47,621 bases of DNA, taken from NCBI RefSeq assembly GCF_018918005.1, contig NZ_JAHLPR010000050.1, positions 1 through 47,621 on the forward strand. Direction: 5' to 3'. This DNA comes from Paenibacillus sp. MSJ-34 (lineage in GTDB: Bacteria > Bacillota > Bacilli > Paenibacillales > Paenibacillaceae). Position numbers and translations under genes: made by a program. This document shows, piece after piece, positions 24,548-32,562 of this stretch. Position 1 is the stretch's first letter. Each line of letters starts with the position of its first letter. The notes below the pieces were generated by a model. It had not been told where the DNA came from and did no database searches. It saw only the letters and a list, made by a program, of their open reading frames with translations.

Positions 24548-25432
24548 TTATTCTTTCAATCCGGTCATCGCGACCCCTTCGATAAATTGCTTCTGCGCGA
24601 AGAAAAAGACGATCAAAAGCGGAACCGTCGCCATGACGGAGGCGCTCATCAAGTGATGCCACGCCGTACCCGCTTCGTCGGTGAACAGCGACAATGCGAG
24701 CGGCAGCGTCATCAATTTACGGTCGCTAATAAAGATAAGCGGATCGAAGAAGTCGTTCCAGCTTGTCAGGAACGTGAAGATGGTCAGCGTCGCAACCGCA
24801 GGCGCGGCCAGCGGCAGCATAATGCGCCAATAGATGCGGAGCCGTGAACAACCGTCGATCATGGCGGCTTCCTCCAATTCCTTCGGAATGCCGAGGAAGA
24901 ACTGCCGCATCACGAAGACGCCGAACACGCCGCCCGCGCCGAAGATCGGCAAGACGATCAGCGGCATATGCGTATTGATCCAGCCGATTTCGCGCATGAA
25001 CAAAAACATCGGAATCGCCGTTACCTCGGTCGGGATCATCATCGTGCTGAGCAACGCGAGAAAGACGAGGTTGCGCCCTTGAAACGGAATGCGGGCGAAC
25101 GCATAGCCGGCCAGCGACGAGAAGAAGATGGTGCCGCATGTCACGACGGCGGCGATATAAACGCTGTTGAAATAAAACAGATGAAACGGTATCGTCCGCA
25201 GCACTTCGATATAGTTCTCGAAACGGACGGGCGAAGGTATGAATTCCGGCGGAAATACGAAAATTTTAGCCGGTTCTTTCAACGATGTGGAAATCATCCA
25301 TAAGAAAGGGATGAGCATCACGATCGAGATTAGCAACAGTATGCCGTAATGGACGAGATGACTTGGCCGGATCCGCGCCAGCTTGCTTCGTTTGCCGCCG
25401 AACCCGGTCATCGGAGCCGCATCAGCTTTCAT
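24548..25432 (-). CDS. Sugar ABC transporter permease, MalG type (CUT1), second locus
   Basis: This 294-residue membrane protein has six predicted helices and the coupling loop ELEEAAMIDGCSRLRIYWRI. It ends in EGVAMTGLKE, the usual MalG-type tail. Its ATG lies 11 bases inside the 3' end of the preceding permease gene, which indicates co-translation. It is the second membrane half of the importer whose binding protein is at 27088-28386. The cargo is unknown. Confidence 0.93.
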   Translation of the reverse strand: MKADAAPMTGFGGKRSKLARIRPSHLVHYGILLLISIVMLIPFLWMISTSLKEPAKIFVFPPEFIPSPVRFENYIEVLRTIPFHLFYFNSVYIAAVVTCGTIFFSSLAGYAFARIPFQGRNLVFLALLSTMMIPTEVTAIPMFLFMREIGWINTHMPLIVLPIFGAGGVFGVFVMRQFFLGIPKELEEAAMIDGCSRLRIYWRIMLPLAAPAVATLTIFTFLTSWNDFFDPLIFISDRKLMTLPLALSLFTDEAGTAWHHLMSASVMATVPLLIVFFFAQKQFIEGVAMTGLKE

Positions 25433-26330
25433 GGAATACCCACCTCTTTCTTAGCTGCCATTGAATCAACGTGAACGCGAAAATGATAGCGAACAAAATA
25501 TAAGCGACCGCGGACGCGTAGCCGAACTCGAACATTTTAAAGGCTCTTTCCCAAATGTAATAGACGAGCACCTTCGTGCTGCCGCCGGGGCCGCCCTGCG
25601 TCATGACGTAAATTTGCCCGAACACTTTCAGCGATCCGATGATGGTCAGTATGACGGTCAAAAAGATCGTCGGCGAAATCATCGGAATCGTCACATTGAA
25701 GAACATTCTCGATTTTCCGGCGCCATCGATCCGCGCCGCTTCGTACAATTGGGCCGGAACTTGCTGCAGCGCCGCGATGAAGAGCACCATATTCAGCCCG
25801 ACGTTCTTCAGCACGCTAGTGACGATAACGGCCGGCATGGCCAGTTTCGGATCGTACAGCCACGCGGGGCCTTGAATGCCGATCAATTGCAATATTTGGT
25901 TGATGAACCCGGAGTCTGTGGCAAACATATATTTCCAGACGATCGACCATACGACGAGCGAAGTCATGACGGGCACGAAAATCGCGGTACGGAATATGCC
26001 CATGCCGGGCAAATTTTTGGAGAGCGGCAGCGCTAGCAGCAGCGCCAGCGCGATATTCAGCGGCACAAGGCCTGCGGCGAAATAGAACGTATTTCCGAGC
26101 ACTTTCCAAAATTCCGCGTCGCCCACAATCGTCCGGTAATTGTCCGCGCCGACGAATGACGCGTCGCCGAGCAGGGGCCAATCGGTCAAACTCATATAAA
26201 ACGCCATAATTAAAGGAATAATGAGCAGCAGCAGAAATCCGATTACCATCGGCGACACGAACAGCCAGCCGGTAACGTTGATTTCTCGCCGTATGGCGCT
26301 TCTTCTGCGGGAACGAATTTGGTTTGTCAT
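25422..26330 (-). CDS. Sugar ABC transporter permease, MalF type (CUT1), second locus
   Basis: This 302-residue protein starts at MTNQIRSRRRSAIRREINV, chosen for GAGG eight bases upstream; an in-frame ATG nine codons earlier overlaps the preceding gene and has no such site. It has six predicted helices, with the first at VTGWLFVSPMVIGFLLLLII, and the coupling loop YEAARIDGAGKSRMFFNVTI. It overlaps the MalG-type partner by 11 bases. As in the first locus, no ATPase gene is nearby. Confidence 0.93.
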   Translation of the reverse strand: MTNQIRSRRRSAIRREINVTGWLFVSPMVIGFLLLLIIPLIMAFYMSLTDWPLLGDASFVGADNYRTIVGDAEFWKVLGNTFYFAAGLVPLNIALALLLALPLSKNLPGMGIFRTAIFVPVMTSLVVWSIVWKYMFATDSGFINQILQLIGIQGPAWLYDPKLAMPAVIVTSVLKNVGLNMVLFIAALQQVPAQLYEAARIDGAGKSRMFFNVTIPMISPTIFLTVILTIIGSLKVFGQIYVMTQGGPGGSTKVLVYYIWERAFKMFEFGYASAVAYILFAIIFAFTLIQWQLRKRWVFHES

Positions 26331-26340
26331 CGAATCATCC

Positions 26341-27027
26341 TCACTTGTCAATCTCATTCCGCAGCGCCGAAACGGCTCTCGCGATCTCGTCCGCCGTTTT
26401 CCCGGTCACGACGGAGCCGATCAGCAGCGCTTTAATGCCGCATTGCATGAAGGGCCGTATATCGTCGGCGACGATCCTGCGCTGCGAAGGAACGATCACC
26501 GGAACGCCGGCATTGTCGACGAGCCACCGGTATTTGAGCAAATCCGCAAAGCTCAGTTTCGTTCCGTATTCGGCGCCGGGGACGACGGAAGCTTCCAGCG
26601 CGTCCATGCCGAAAGCGGAAGCGGAGGCGGTCAGCTTCAAATCGAACGTATCGTTCACGGCGAACGTGCGGGCCACTCCATGGTCTTTCAACAGGAAAGA
26701 CGGGAGGTGGAACGCGTAGATGGAATAGAAATCGATGCCGATGTCCGCAAGCTCGGCGATTTCGTCGGCTTGAACGCCGTCGATCGAATCTCCCGGTACG
26801 ATGCCGAGCGGGCCGCCGAACATCGAGCGGATTTCAAGGAAGCTGTCCCGGTATTGGTCCAGCGGGCCGAAACGATTGCCGCTCGCCCGGTGGTCGGCGC
26901 GAATATGCACCTTAAGCCCGTCGGCCCCCGCTTGTACGGCTGCTCTCGCTAAAGCCGCGTCGTTCGCGGGGAGGCTGACGAACAGTTGCAGCTTATCGGA
27001 TTGCAGCGCCTGGCGCAAACGATTCAT
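26341..27027 (-). CDS. Putative TIM-barrel protein of unknown function in importer operon
   Basis: This 228-residue protein lies between the binding-protein and permease genes, ten bases before the permease start, with AGGAGG nine bases before its ATG. The pattern of short strands ending in acidic or glycine residues suggests a (beta/alpha)8 barrel: LQLFVSLPA, GADGLKVHIRADH, GPLGIVPGDS, GIDFYSIYAFHLP, GVPVIVPSQRRI and GIKALLIGSVVTG, the last looking like a phosphate-binding end. It recalls phosphate-binding barrels such as NanE or ribulose-phosphate epimerases, but I do not recognise the family and assign no reaction. No signal peptide is present, so it acts in the cytosol, probably on the imported compound. 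Confidence 0.8.
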   Translation of the reverse strand: MNRLRQALQSDKLQLFVSLPANDAALARAAVQAGADGLKVHIRADHRASGNRFGPLDQYRDSFLEIRSMFGGPLGIVPGDSIDGVQADEIAELADIGIDFYSIYAFHLPSFLLKDHGVARTFAVNDTFDLKLTASASAFGMDALEASVVPGAEYGTKLSFADLLKYRWLVDNAGVPVIVPSQRRIVADDIRPFMQCGIKALLIGSVVTGKTADEIARAVSALRNEIDK

Positions 27028-27087
27028 TATGTCATTCCTCCTGAGAAAGCAACGGTTCGAGCATACGTCGAACCGTCGCGATTGTTA

Positions 27088-28386
27088 TTATTTGGATAAC
27101 AGCGGCCCGACTTTGTCGGCCATCGTTTTGACGATTTGCTCCGGTTCGGCGATTTGTCCGAACAATTGGTCGAACCCGAACAAGATTTCCGTATCGATTT
27201 TTTGCCATTGAATATGTCCCGGCTGCAATCTTGCTTTCGGCATCTCGTCGATGACCGCCTGCTTAATGTCTTCCGGTGCCGGGTTGTTCGGCTGTTTCAT
27301 AAATTCGTCGGACTCAAGCACGCTTTGGCGCGGCGGCACGAAGAACGTGGAGGTTTTCTGAATTCCGTCTTTGCTCGCCAGGAACTTCAGGAACTTCTTC
27401 GCTTCTTCCGGATGCTTGCTGTCTTTGAATATGACGTAGCCCGCTTGGCCCAGCATCGGTACGGAACCTTGCGAACCGGACGGCATCGGCGCGATGCTCC
27501 ATTCGAAATCTTTGATTTCGCGCGCCTTGGACACATAGCTGTATACGTCGAAGAACATGCCGATTTTGCCGGATTCGAAACTGATTTGCTCGCCCGCTTT
27601 CGGGTGGGAGCCGTCGACGAACATCATTTGCTGCAGCATTTTCAACGTTTCAAGGCCGTATTGATCGTCCCAGGTGAATTCCGTCATCTCTTTATTGAAC
27701 GGTCCGCTTCCGTTCGACCAGGAGTACGAGGACAGTACGATCCATGTTTTCCAATCGCGGAAGAAATTCGCGCCATATGTTTTATTTGCGCCCGTGCCGC
27801 TCGTCAAGGTTTTGGCATCCTTCACGAATTGGTCCCAAGTCCATTTGCCTTCTTTGGCAAGCTCGTTCGGCAGCGTAAGCCCGGCGTTCTGGAACGCGGT
27901 TTTGTTGTAAAACATAACGGACGGCGGCGTCGAGAATGGAATGCCGTACAGTTTATCGTTCTCGCGGAACAATTCGAGCGTGGAAGGAATGAAATCGTCC
28001 ATGCCGAATTCGGCGTCATTGGCAAAATCGGATACGTCCGCGAAGATACCGTTTTCCATAAATTGCGGCACCATCCGTTCCGACATCCAGGCCACATCAG
28101 GCAGCTCTTTGCCGGCCGCAAGCACCGAAATCTTCTGCTGATAGTCCGGGAAAGGCACCGAATCGATCGTCACTTTAATGTTCGGATTCTGCTTCGTGAA
28201 TTCATCGGCCAATCCGTTGTATACGTCAAGATGCGCCTGATTTCCCCAGGTCAAAAATTTCAGTTCGACTTGTTTGCCGCTGTCCGCCGGTTTCGATTCG
28301 TTCGGGCTTTGGCCGGCGTTGCCGCCGCATCCCGCCGCAATCAAAACCAGGATCACCGACAACAATGAGATCCAAAGTTTCTTCAT
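27088..28386 (-). CDS. ABC transporter substrate-binding lipoprotein (CUT1), second locus
   Basis: This 432-residue lipoprotein begins MKKLWISLLSVILVLIAAGCGG; lipobox IAAGC. The start at 28386 is preceded by AGGGGGAG, and the longer upstream frame runs into the promoter. The mature region fits family 1 binding proteins (VELKFLTWGNQAHLDVYNGL, KELPDVAWMSERMVPQF, YGIPFSTPPSVMFYNKTAF, WTWDQFVKDAKTL). It is the first gene of the operon continuing with the TIM-barrel protein, both permeases and the FAD enzyme. The promoter carries a direct-repeat box like those of the first locus and a cre match. Confidence 0.94.
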   Translation of the reverse strand: MKKLWISLLSVILVLIAAGCGGNAGQSPNESKPADSGKQVELKFLTWGNQAHLDVYNGLADEFTKQNPNIKVTIDSVPFPDYQQKISVLAAGKELPDVAWMSERMVPQFMENGIFADVSDFANDAEFGMDDFIPSTLELFRENDKLYGIPFSTPPSVMFYNKTAFQNAGLTLPNELAKEGKWTWDQFVKDAKTLTSGTGANKTYGANFFRDWKTWIVLSSYSWSNGSGPFNKEMTEFTWDDQYGLETLKMLQQMMFVDGSHPKAGEQISFESGKIGMFFDVYSYVSKAREIKDFEWSIAPMPSGSQGSVPMLGQAGYVIFKDSKHPEEAKKFLKFLASKDGIQKTSTFFVPPRQSVLESDEFMKQPNNPAPEDIKQAVIDEMPKARLQPGHIQWQKIDTEILFGFDQLFGQIAEPEQIVKTMADKVGPLLSK

Positions 28387-28426
28387 TTCTGTACTCCCCC
28401 TGTTCATGTAATGGCTTACAGAAACT

Positions 28427-28492
28427 ATTGTATTGTAAGCGCTATCTCGGAGAAATTGCGTCATTTTTACATTTGGTTCGATTTTTTTACTA
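28427..28492 (-). promoter_or_regulatory. Direct-repeat activator box and promoter of the second importer operon
   Basis: On the minus strand TAGTAAAAAAATCGA (from 28492) and ATGTAAAAATGACGC (from 28472) are spaced 20 bp. TACAAT (28432-28427) begins 40 bp after the second half-site, one base more than in the first locus; a second TACAAT overlaps it at 28437-28432. No -35 consensus is present. The AraC-type regulator at 28521-29279 is the probable activator. Confidence 0.55.
28433..28447. promoter_or_regulatory. Catabolite-responsive element (cre) match over the -10 region
   Basis: TTGTAAGCGCTATCT agrees with WTGNAANCGNWNNCW at every position. It abuts or overlaps the -10 hexamers of the binding-protein promoter, where CcpA would repress. 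Confidence 0.55.
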
Positions 28493-28520
28493 CAATTTTT
28501 TTAACCGCATTCCATTATGT

Positions 28521-29279
28521 TTACCCTTGTTCCCGATAGGCGGTTGGAGAGAGCCCGGTCTGCTGCTTGAACACGAGCATGAAATGCTTTGGACTCTGGT
28601 ATCCCGATAAACGGGCGATGTCGTAAATTTTGAGCTCGGTTTGCAGCAGCAGATGCTTCGCCCGTTCGATGCGAACTTCGGTAATATAGTCTGACAAGTT
28701 CGACTTCGTTTCCTGTTTGAACAATCGGCTCAAATAGGCGGGGTTCAAATGCACGAGTTCCGAGAGCGTCTGCAAGCTTAAATCTCCTTCCGGATTCGCC
28801 TGCACATACTCTTTAATTTTGCGGATCCATCGTTTGCCGTCGGCCGATTTATCCGCCGTCCCGTCCTGCGCCGCGCTCTCGTCCCTTAGCGGCGCGGAAG
28901 GCCGGCCGGAGAGCCGGACGTAAATCCGTTCCAGAGCCGTCACGAACGCTTTCCGATCGACCGGTTTCAGCAAATAATCGGAAACGCCGTAGCGGATTGC
29001 TTGCTGGGCGTATTCGAAATCGCCGTATCCGCTAATAATGAGGACAGGCATATGCGGATATTTATCCTTTAATTTTTGAATGAAGACGAGTCCGTTCATT
29101 TCCCGCATCCGGATATCGGTAATGACCGCGTCGGGCAGATCGACCGATAAATACTCGAGCGCTTCCTTTCCGTTCTCCGCCTCCTTGACGACGGTAAAAT
29201 GTTCGGTTACTTGGCCGATCAGGCTTTTGATGCCCCGGCGAATGCCTTCCACATCTTCAACGAGCAATATTTTGTACAT
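28521..29279 (-). CDS. YesN-type response regulator with AraC DNA-binding domain, second locus
   Basis: This 252-residue regulator is much shorter than the one of the first locus because it lacks the long middle domain. The receiver (1-120) has Asp55 in VITDIRMRE. The AraC domain is at about 150-250 (LSELVHLNPAYLSRLFKQET, IARLSGYQSPKHFMLVFKQQ). I use ATG 29279 because GGAGGT, which overlaps an earlier ATG at 29294, must serve as its ribosome site. Its start lies 23 bases inside the kinase gene, so kinase and regulator are co-translated. It probably controls the promoter at 28427-28492 just downstream of its own stop. Confidence 0.94.
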   Translation of the reverse strand: MYKILLVEDVEGIRRGIKSLIGQVTEHFTVVKEAENGKEALEYLSVDLPDAVITDIRMREMNGLVFIQKLKDKYPHMPVLIISGYGDFEYAQQAIRYGVSDYLLKPVDRKAFVTALERIYVRLSGRPSAPLRDESAAQDGTADKSADGKRWIRKIKEYVQANPEGDLSLQTLSELVHLNPAYLSRLFKQETKSNLSDYITEVRIERAKHLLLQTELKIYDIARLSGYQSPKHFMLVFKQQTGLSPTAYREQG

Positions 29280-31101
29280 CCGACTTACCTCCAATGACGG
29301 GAATTGTTATTGTAAACGCCATGCCGCTTCCCGGGATGCCGTCTATATCCAGTTCATACCGTTCTCCGAACATAAGCGTTAATCTTTGATGGATATTGCG
29401 CAGCGCAAGCTTGTTCGTCTCTTCGCCATGACCGAACGGTTCCTCGATCGACGCTTTCAATCGTTTGATTTCTTCTTCCGTCATCCCTTTGCCGTCGTCC
29501 CGGACGGTCAGCAGCAAGCTCTCCTCGAACCGGACACAGGAAATCCATATCGTGCCGCCATGCTCAAGTTCGCCGATGCCGTGATAAATGGCATTCTCCA
29601 CCAGCGGCTGCAGAAGCAGTTTCGGCATAAGGCAGGAAGCGGCGGCCGGTTCGATATCCAGGACGACGCGCAGCCGATCCCCGTACCGCAATTTTTGAAT
29701 TTGCACATAACTGGCGGCGGATTGGACTTCCATTTCCACGGAAACCAAACGGTCGTATTTGCCGACGGTGTAACGAAGCATTTGGCCGAGCGCGGTCACC
29801 ATATCGGATATGTTGTACACGCGCTGCTCGATCGCCATCATATTGACCGATTCCAGCGTATTGTATATGAAATGGGGATTGATCTGGCTTTGCAGGGCAG
29901 ACAGTTCCGCCTCCTGTTCCCGCAATCGCAGCAAATACACTTCATTGACGAGCCGGTTGATTTCCTCCGTCATCCGGTTGAAGCCGCGGCTTAATTGCCC
30001 GATTTCGTCATGGGACTCGACAGGCACGCTCTGATCGAAATGCCCCCGTTCGACCATCAGCATTTTTTTCTTGAGGCGAACGAGCGGAATGCTCAGCCGG
30101 TACGAGAACAATACGGCCAGCATACAGGCGGCGGCCAGACAGACCAAGCCGATCAACATCGTAAAATCGCGCAAATGGTTCGATTCTTTCAACAGCGATT
30201 TCACAGGGATGAAGCTGATCGCTTTTAATCCCGAATAGTCGGAAAAATCGACGATCGTCAAATATTTCTCGCCCGCGATATCCATATTCAAGGTAGAATT
30301 CCCGTTGGGAAGATCCTGTCTGGCACGGTCGAACGAAGCGGCTATTTGCTCCGAGCCTCCGTATCGTTCCTCGAAGACAAGCTCATTTTTTTCGTTAACG
30401 ACATACAGGCCGCCTTTTTCCTCGAAACGGACGTTCCGCAATATTTGCCGGAAGAGGTCAAGCTTGATGTCGATCTTGATCAGGCCGATTCGTTTGCCCG
30501 TACCCGGTTCCTTCAGCAGGCGGGCGACCGAAAAATACGGCTGCGGACGGCTGTCGATATAATAGGCCGGCTCGTGCTGCGGAATGAGCGTCCAAGCGCC
30601 GTCCGCCTTTTTCGCTTGCCGGTACCAATCGCTGTCCGAAATGTCGATGTAGGAATAGATGGACGTGGAATCGACATTGCTGAAGACGATGCCGTTGTCC
30701 GCGATGATCTGGATACCTTTCACCTCGGGCCTGTTGTAGGCCAGTCCGGAGATATGGAGGAACATTTTCTCCGCGTCCTCGAACGCCGCGCGGGTGCGGG
30801 CGTAGTCGGGGCCGGACTCGGCGTATTTCTTCAAAATAGACGTTACTTTCGTATCGTAGAGCGGTATAAGCGATACCCGCTGCATTTCCATAAGCGTCCG
30901 ATCCAGATTTTGATTGATCTGACCGACGATCTGGACGGAATAATCGGCCGTTCTCTGCTGAATGGTGGCGGAAAAATCGACAAACGTAACCAATCCTTGC
31001 ACGGATAGCGGGATAAAAATCAACAACATGAAAATAAGTATCATTTTGGCTCGTAAACTGAGCGAAGACATCCGGTGCAGCTTCTTTTTCCAGGCATTCA
31101 T
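29257..31101 (-). CDS. YesM-type sensor histidine kinase, second locus
   Basis: The protein has 614 residues, with the start set at ATG 31101 (MNAWKKKLHRMSS), just before TM1 (MILIFMLLIFIPLSVQGLV) and with GGGAG upstream; the open frame runs further but without a site. It has an extracellular Cache-type sensor domain of about 260 residues, TM2 (LIGLVCLAAACMLAVLFSY), HAMP, His_kinase with QINPHFIYNTLESVNMMA (His at about 410) and HATPase with PLVENAIYHGIG and DDGKGMT. It belongs to the same family as the kinase at 17515. It heads the second locus and presumably senses the ligand of that importer. A cre match lies 36 bases upstream. Confidence 0.93.
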   Translation of the reverse strand: MNAWKKKLHRMSSLSLRAKMILIFMLLIFIPLSVQGLVTFVDFSATIQQRTADYSVQIVGQINQNLDRTLMEMQRVSLIPLYDTKVTSILKKYAESGPDYARTRAAFEDAEKMFLHISGLAYNRPEVKGIQIIADNGIVFSNVDSTSIYSYIDISDSDWYRQAKKADGAWTLIPQHEPAYYIDSRPQPYFSVARLLKEPGTGKRIGLIKIDIKLDLFRQILRNVRFEEKGGLYVVNEKNELVFEERYGGSEQIAASFDRARQDLPNGNSTLNMDIAGEKYLTIVDFSDYSGLKAISFIPVKSLLKESNHLRDFTMLIGLVCLAAACMLAVLFSYRLSIPLVRLKKKMLMVERGHFDQSVPVESHDEIGQLSRGFNRMTEEINRLVNEVYLLRLREQEAELSALQSQINPHFIYNTLESVNMMAIEQRVYNISDMVTALGQMLRYTVGKYDRLVSVEMEVQSAASYVQIQKLRYGDRLRVVLDIEPAAASCLMPKLLLQPLVENAIYHGIGELEHGGTIWISCVRFEESLLLTVRDDGKGMTEEEIKRLKASIEEPFGHGEETNKLALRNIHQRLTLMFGERYELDIDGIPGSGMAFTITIPVIGGKSDVQNIAR

Positions 31102-31136
31102 ATGGCCATCTCCCTTCGGCTCGCCGGTCTCTTTAT

Positions 31137-31151
31137 ATGAAACCGCTGTCA
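31137..31151. promoter_or_regulatory. Catabolite-responsive element (cre) match before the second kinase gene
   Basis: ATGAAACCGCTGTCA fits WTGNAANCGNWNNCW and also the older TGWNANCGNTNWCA form at every position. It is located 36-50 bp upstream of the kinase start, between divergent genes. No convincing -10/-35 for the kinase was found. Confidence 0.4.
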
Positions 31152-31266
31152 AATGATCCGTCTGCAAAGCGTCCTGCCAGACTTTCTCATTGTACGGTGT
31201 CAACCCGGTCTTTACAATGGTTTTCCGATGGAAGCGGGCAAGCTTTGCGCGATCGGCGGCGCCGTT

Positions 31267-31295
31267 TTGAACAAACGGGGCGGATATGGTAATAT
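31267..31295 (+). promoter_or_regulatory. Sigma-A type promoter of the transglutaminase-like gene
   Basis: TTGAAC (31267-31272), a 17-bp spacer and TAATAT (31290-31295) make a near-consensus promoter ending about 30 bp before the ATG at 31327. This supports the short form of the gene over longer upstream reading. Confidence 0.6.
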
Positions 31296-31326
31296 AGGGA
31301 AAATTGATCTGAATTGGTGGTGCGAC

Positions 31327-32469
31327 ATGGTCGACGGACGGAAGCTGTGGTTGAACGGGATACTCGTCGGAAGCTTGCTGCTCGGCGGGGCAACGGTACA
31401 TGGGAGCGGTGCGGATAAGGCGGATATATCGATGTCGAACAAGAATATATCGACACTGGCGGTGCAGACGGCTTCGCAAATCGAGAATCTGTTGTTTGCG
31501 GCATTATCCGAAAGGGAGCCGGTAGTATCCTTTACATACGGCGGGCGCAGCGAAGGGCTTTCTTCGCTATTGGATACGGCATTGGAGCGGGCGATATCGT
31601 CTGATCCATGCGTGCAGTACGTGATTAAACGCTATTCATACAACTGGAAGTCGACGTCCGCCTCGACGTCGATTACGGTATATTTGGAATACCGGGAAAG
31701 CGCGGAACAGACCGCTTATGTGGATCGGGAGGTGCAGCGCATCCTGCGCACGGTATTGAAGCCCGGCATGAACGATCATGAGAAGGTAAAGGCGATCCAC
31801 GACTGGATCGTGCTCCACCTCGCTTACGACGTGACCCTCAAAAAAGATACGGCTTATGCTGCGCTGAAGGAAGGATCTACCGTCTGTCAAGGCTACGCGC
31901 TCCTCGCTTATAAAATGCTGAAGGAAGCGGGAATCGACAATCGGATCGTGGAAGGCGAAGCCGGCGGGCAACTGCATGTTTGGAATCTTGTACGGCTGGA
32001 CGGCCTGTGGTATCATCTTGATACGACTTGGGACGATCCGGTGCCGGATCGGGAGAACGAAGTAAGCTATCAATATTATTTGCGTACGGACGATCAAATG
32101 AAGACCGACCATAAATGGAAAATGGGGAGTCAAACGGCCGCGAAGCCGTATGATCAAACAGTCGAGCAGTTGAAAACAAAGGATGCGGAGAAACGCGACT
32201 TTTACGAACAGCTCGAGATCGACTTAAATTATATTTACCTCAAACCGGATCATATTGCGTCCACGGTGGATCAACTGGTCGCCAAGGCGAAGGACGTCTT
32301 GGCAAGCGGCCGGAACTCCTTCACAATACGATATACGCGCGGCGATACGGTTCAGGAGGATATGAAGCAGATGCTTGCGCGGGTGGAAGGACTAGCTTCC
32401 GTGCGTTACCAATCGAGCGCGTTCGGGAATGAGGGAGACATTCTGTTGGAAATTGAAATGAAACGATGA
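31327..32469 (+). CDS. Secreted transglutaminase-like domain protein
   Basis: This 380-residue protein starts at ATG 31327 (MVDGRKLWLNGILVGSLLLG), which gives a signal peptide and fits the promoter at 31267-31295; the frame is open further upstream but would lie before the promoter. The ribosome site is weak (GGTGG). The core at about residues 140-240 is a transglutaminase-like fold of the bacterial protease/cyclase type: VKAIHDWIVLHLAYD, GSTVCQGYALLAYKML with Cys187, LHVWNLVRLDGLWYHLDTTWDDP with His217 and Asp232, a complete catalytic triad. Such proteins act at the cell envelope. The reaction (peptidase or cross-linking) is not known. It is divergent from the second kinase gene. Confidence 0.85.
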   Translation: MVDGRKLWLNGILVGSLLLGGATVHGSGADKADISMSNKNISTLAVQTASQIENLLFAALSEREPVVSFTYGGRSEGLSSLLDTALERAISSDPCVQYVIKRYSYNWKSTSASTSITVYLEYRESAEQTAYVDREVQRILRTVLKPGMNDHEKVKAIHDWIVLHLAYDVTLKKDTAYAALKEGSTVCQGYALLAYKMLKEAGIDNRIVEGEAGGQLHVWNLVRLDGLWYHLDTTWDDPVPDRENEVSYQYYLRTDDQMKTDHKWKMGSQTAAKPYDQTVEQLKTKDAEKRDFYEQLEIDLNYIYLKPDHIASTVDQLVAKAKDVLASGRNSFTIRYTRGDTVQEDMKQMLARVEGLASVRYQSSAFGNEGDILLEIEMKR

Positions 32470-32562
32470 CATAAGTTTGGGGATGTAACATAATGGTTTG
32501 TCCGATTTGATAGGAACGTGAAATCATCGATCAGCTAAAATAATGCAAAGGGGAAAACATCG

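Noticed and set aside
27136-28368. 410-codon open frame on the plus strand
   Set aside because: It mirrors the binding-protein gene on the minus strand, which has a lipobox and family motifs; the plus frame shows none and has no ribosome site.
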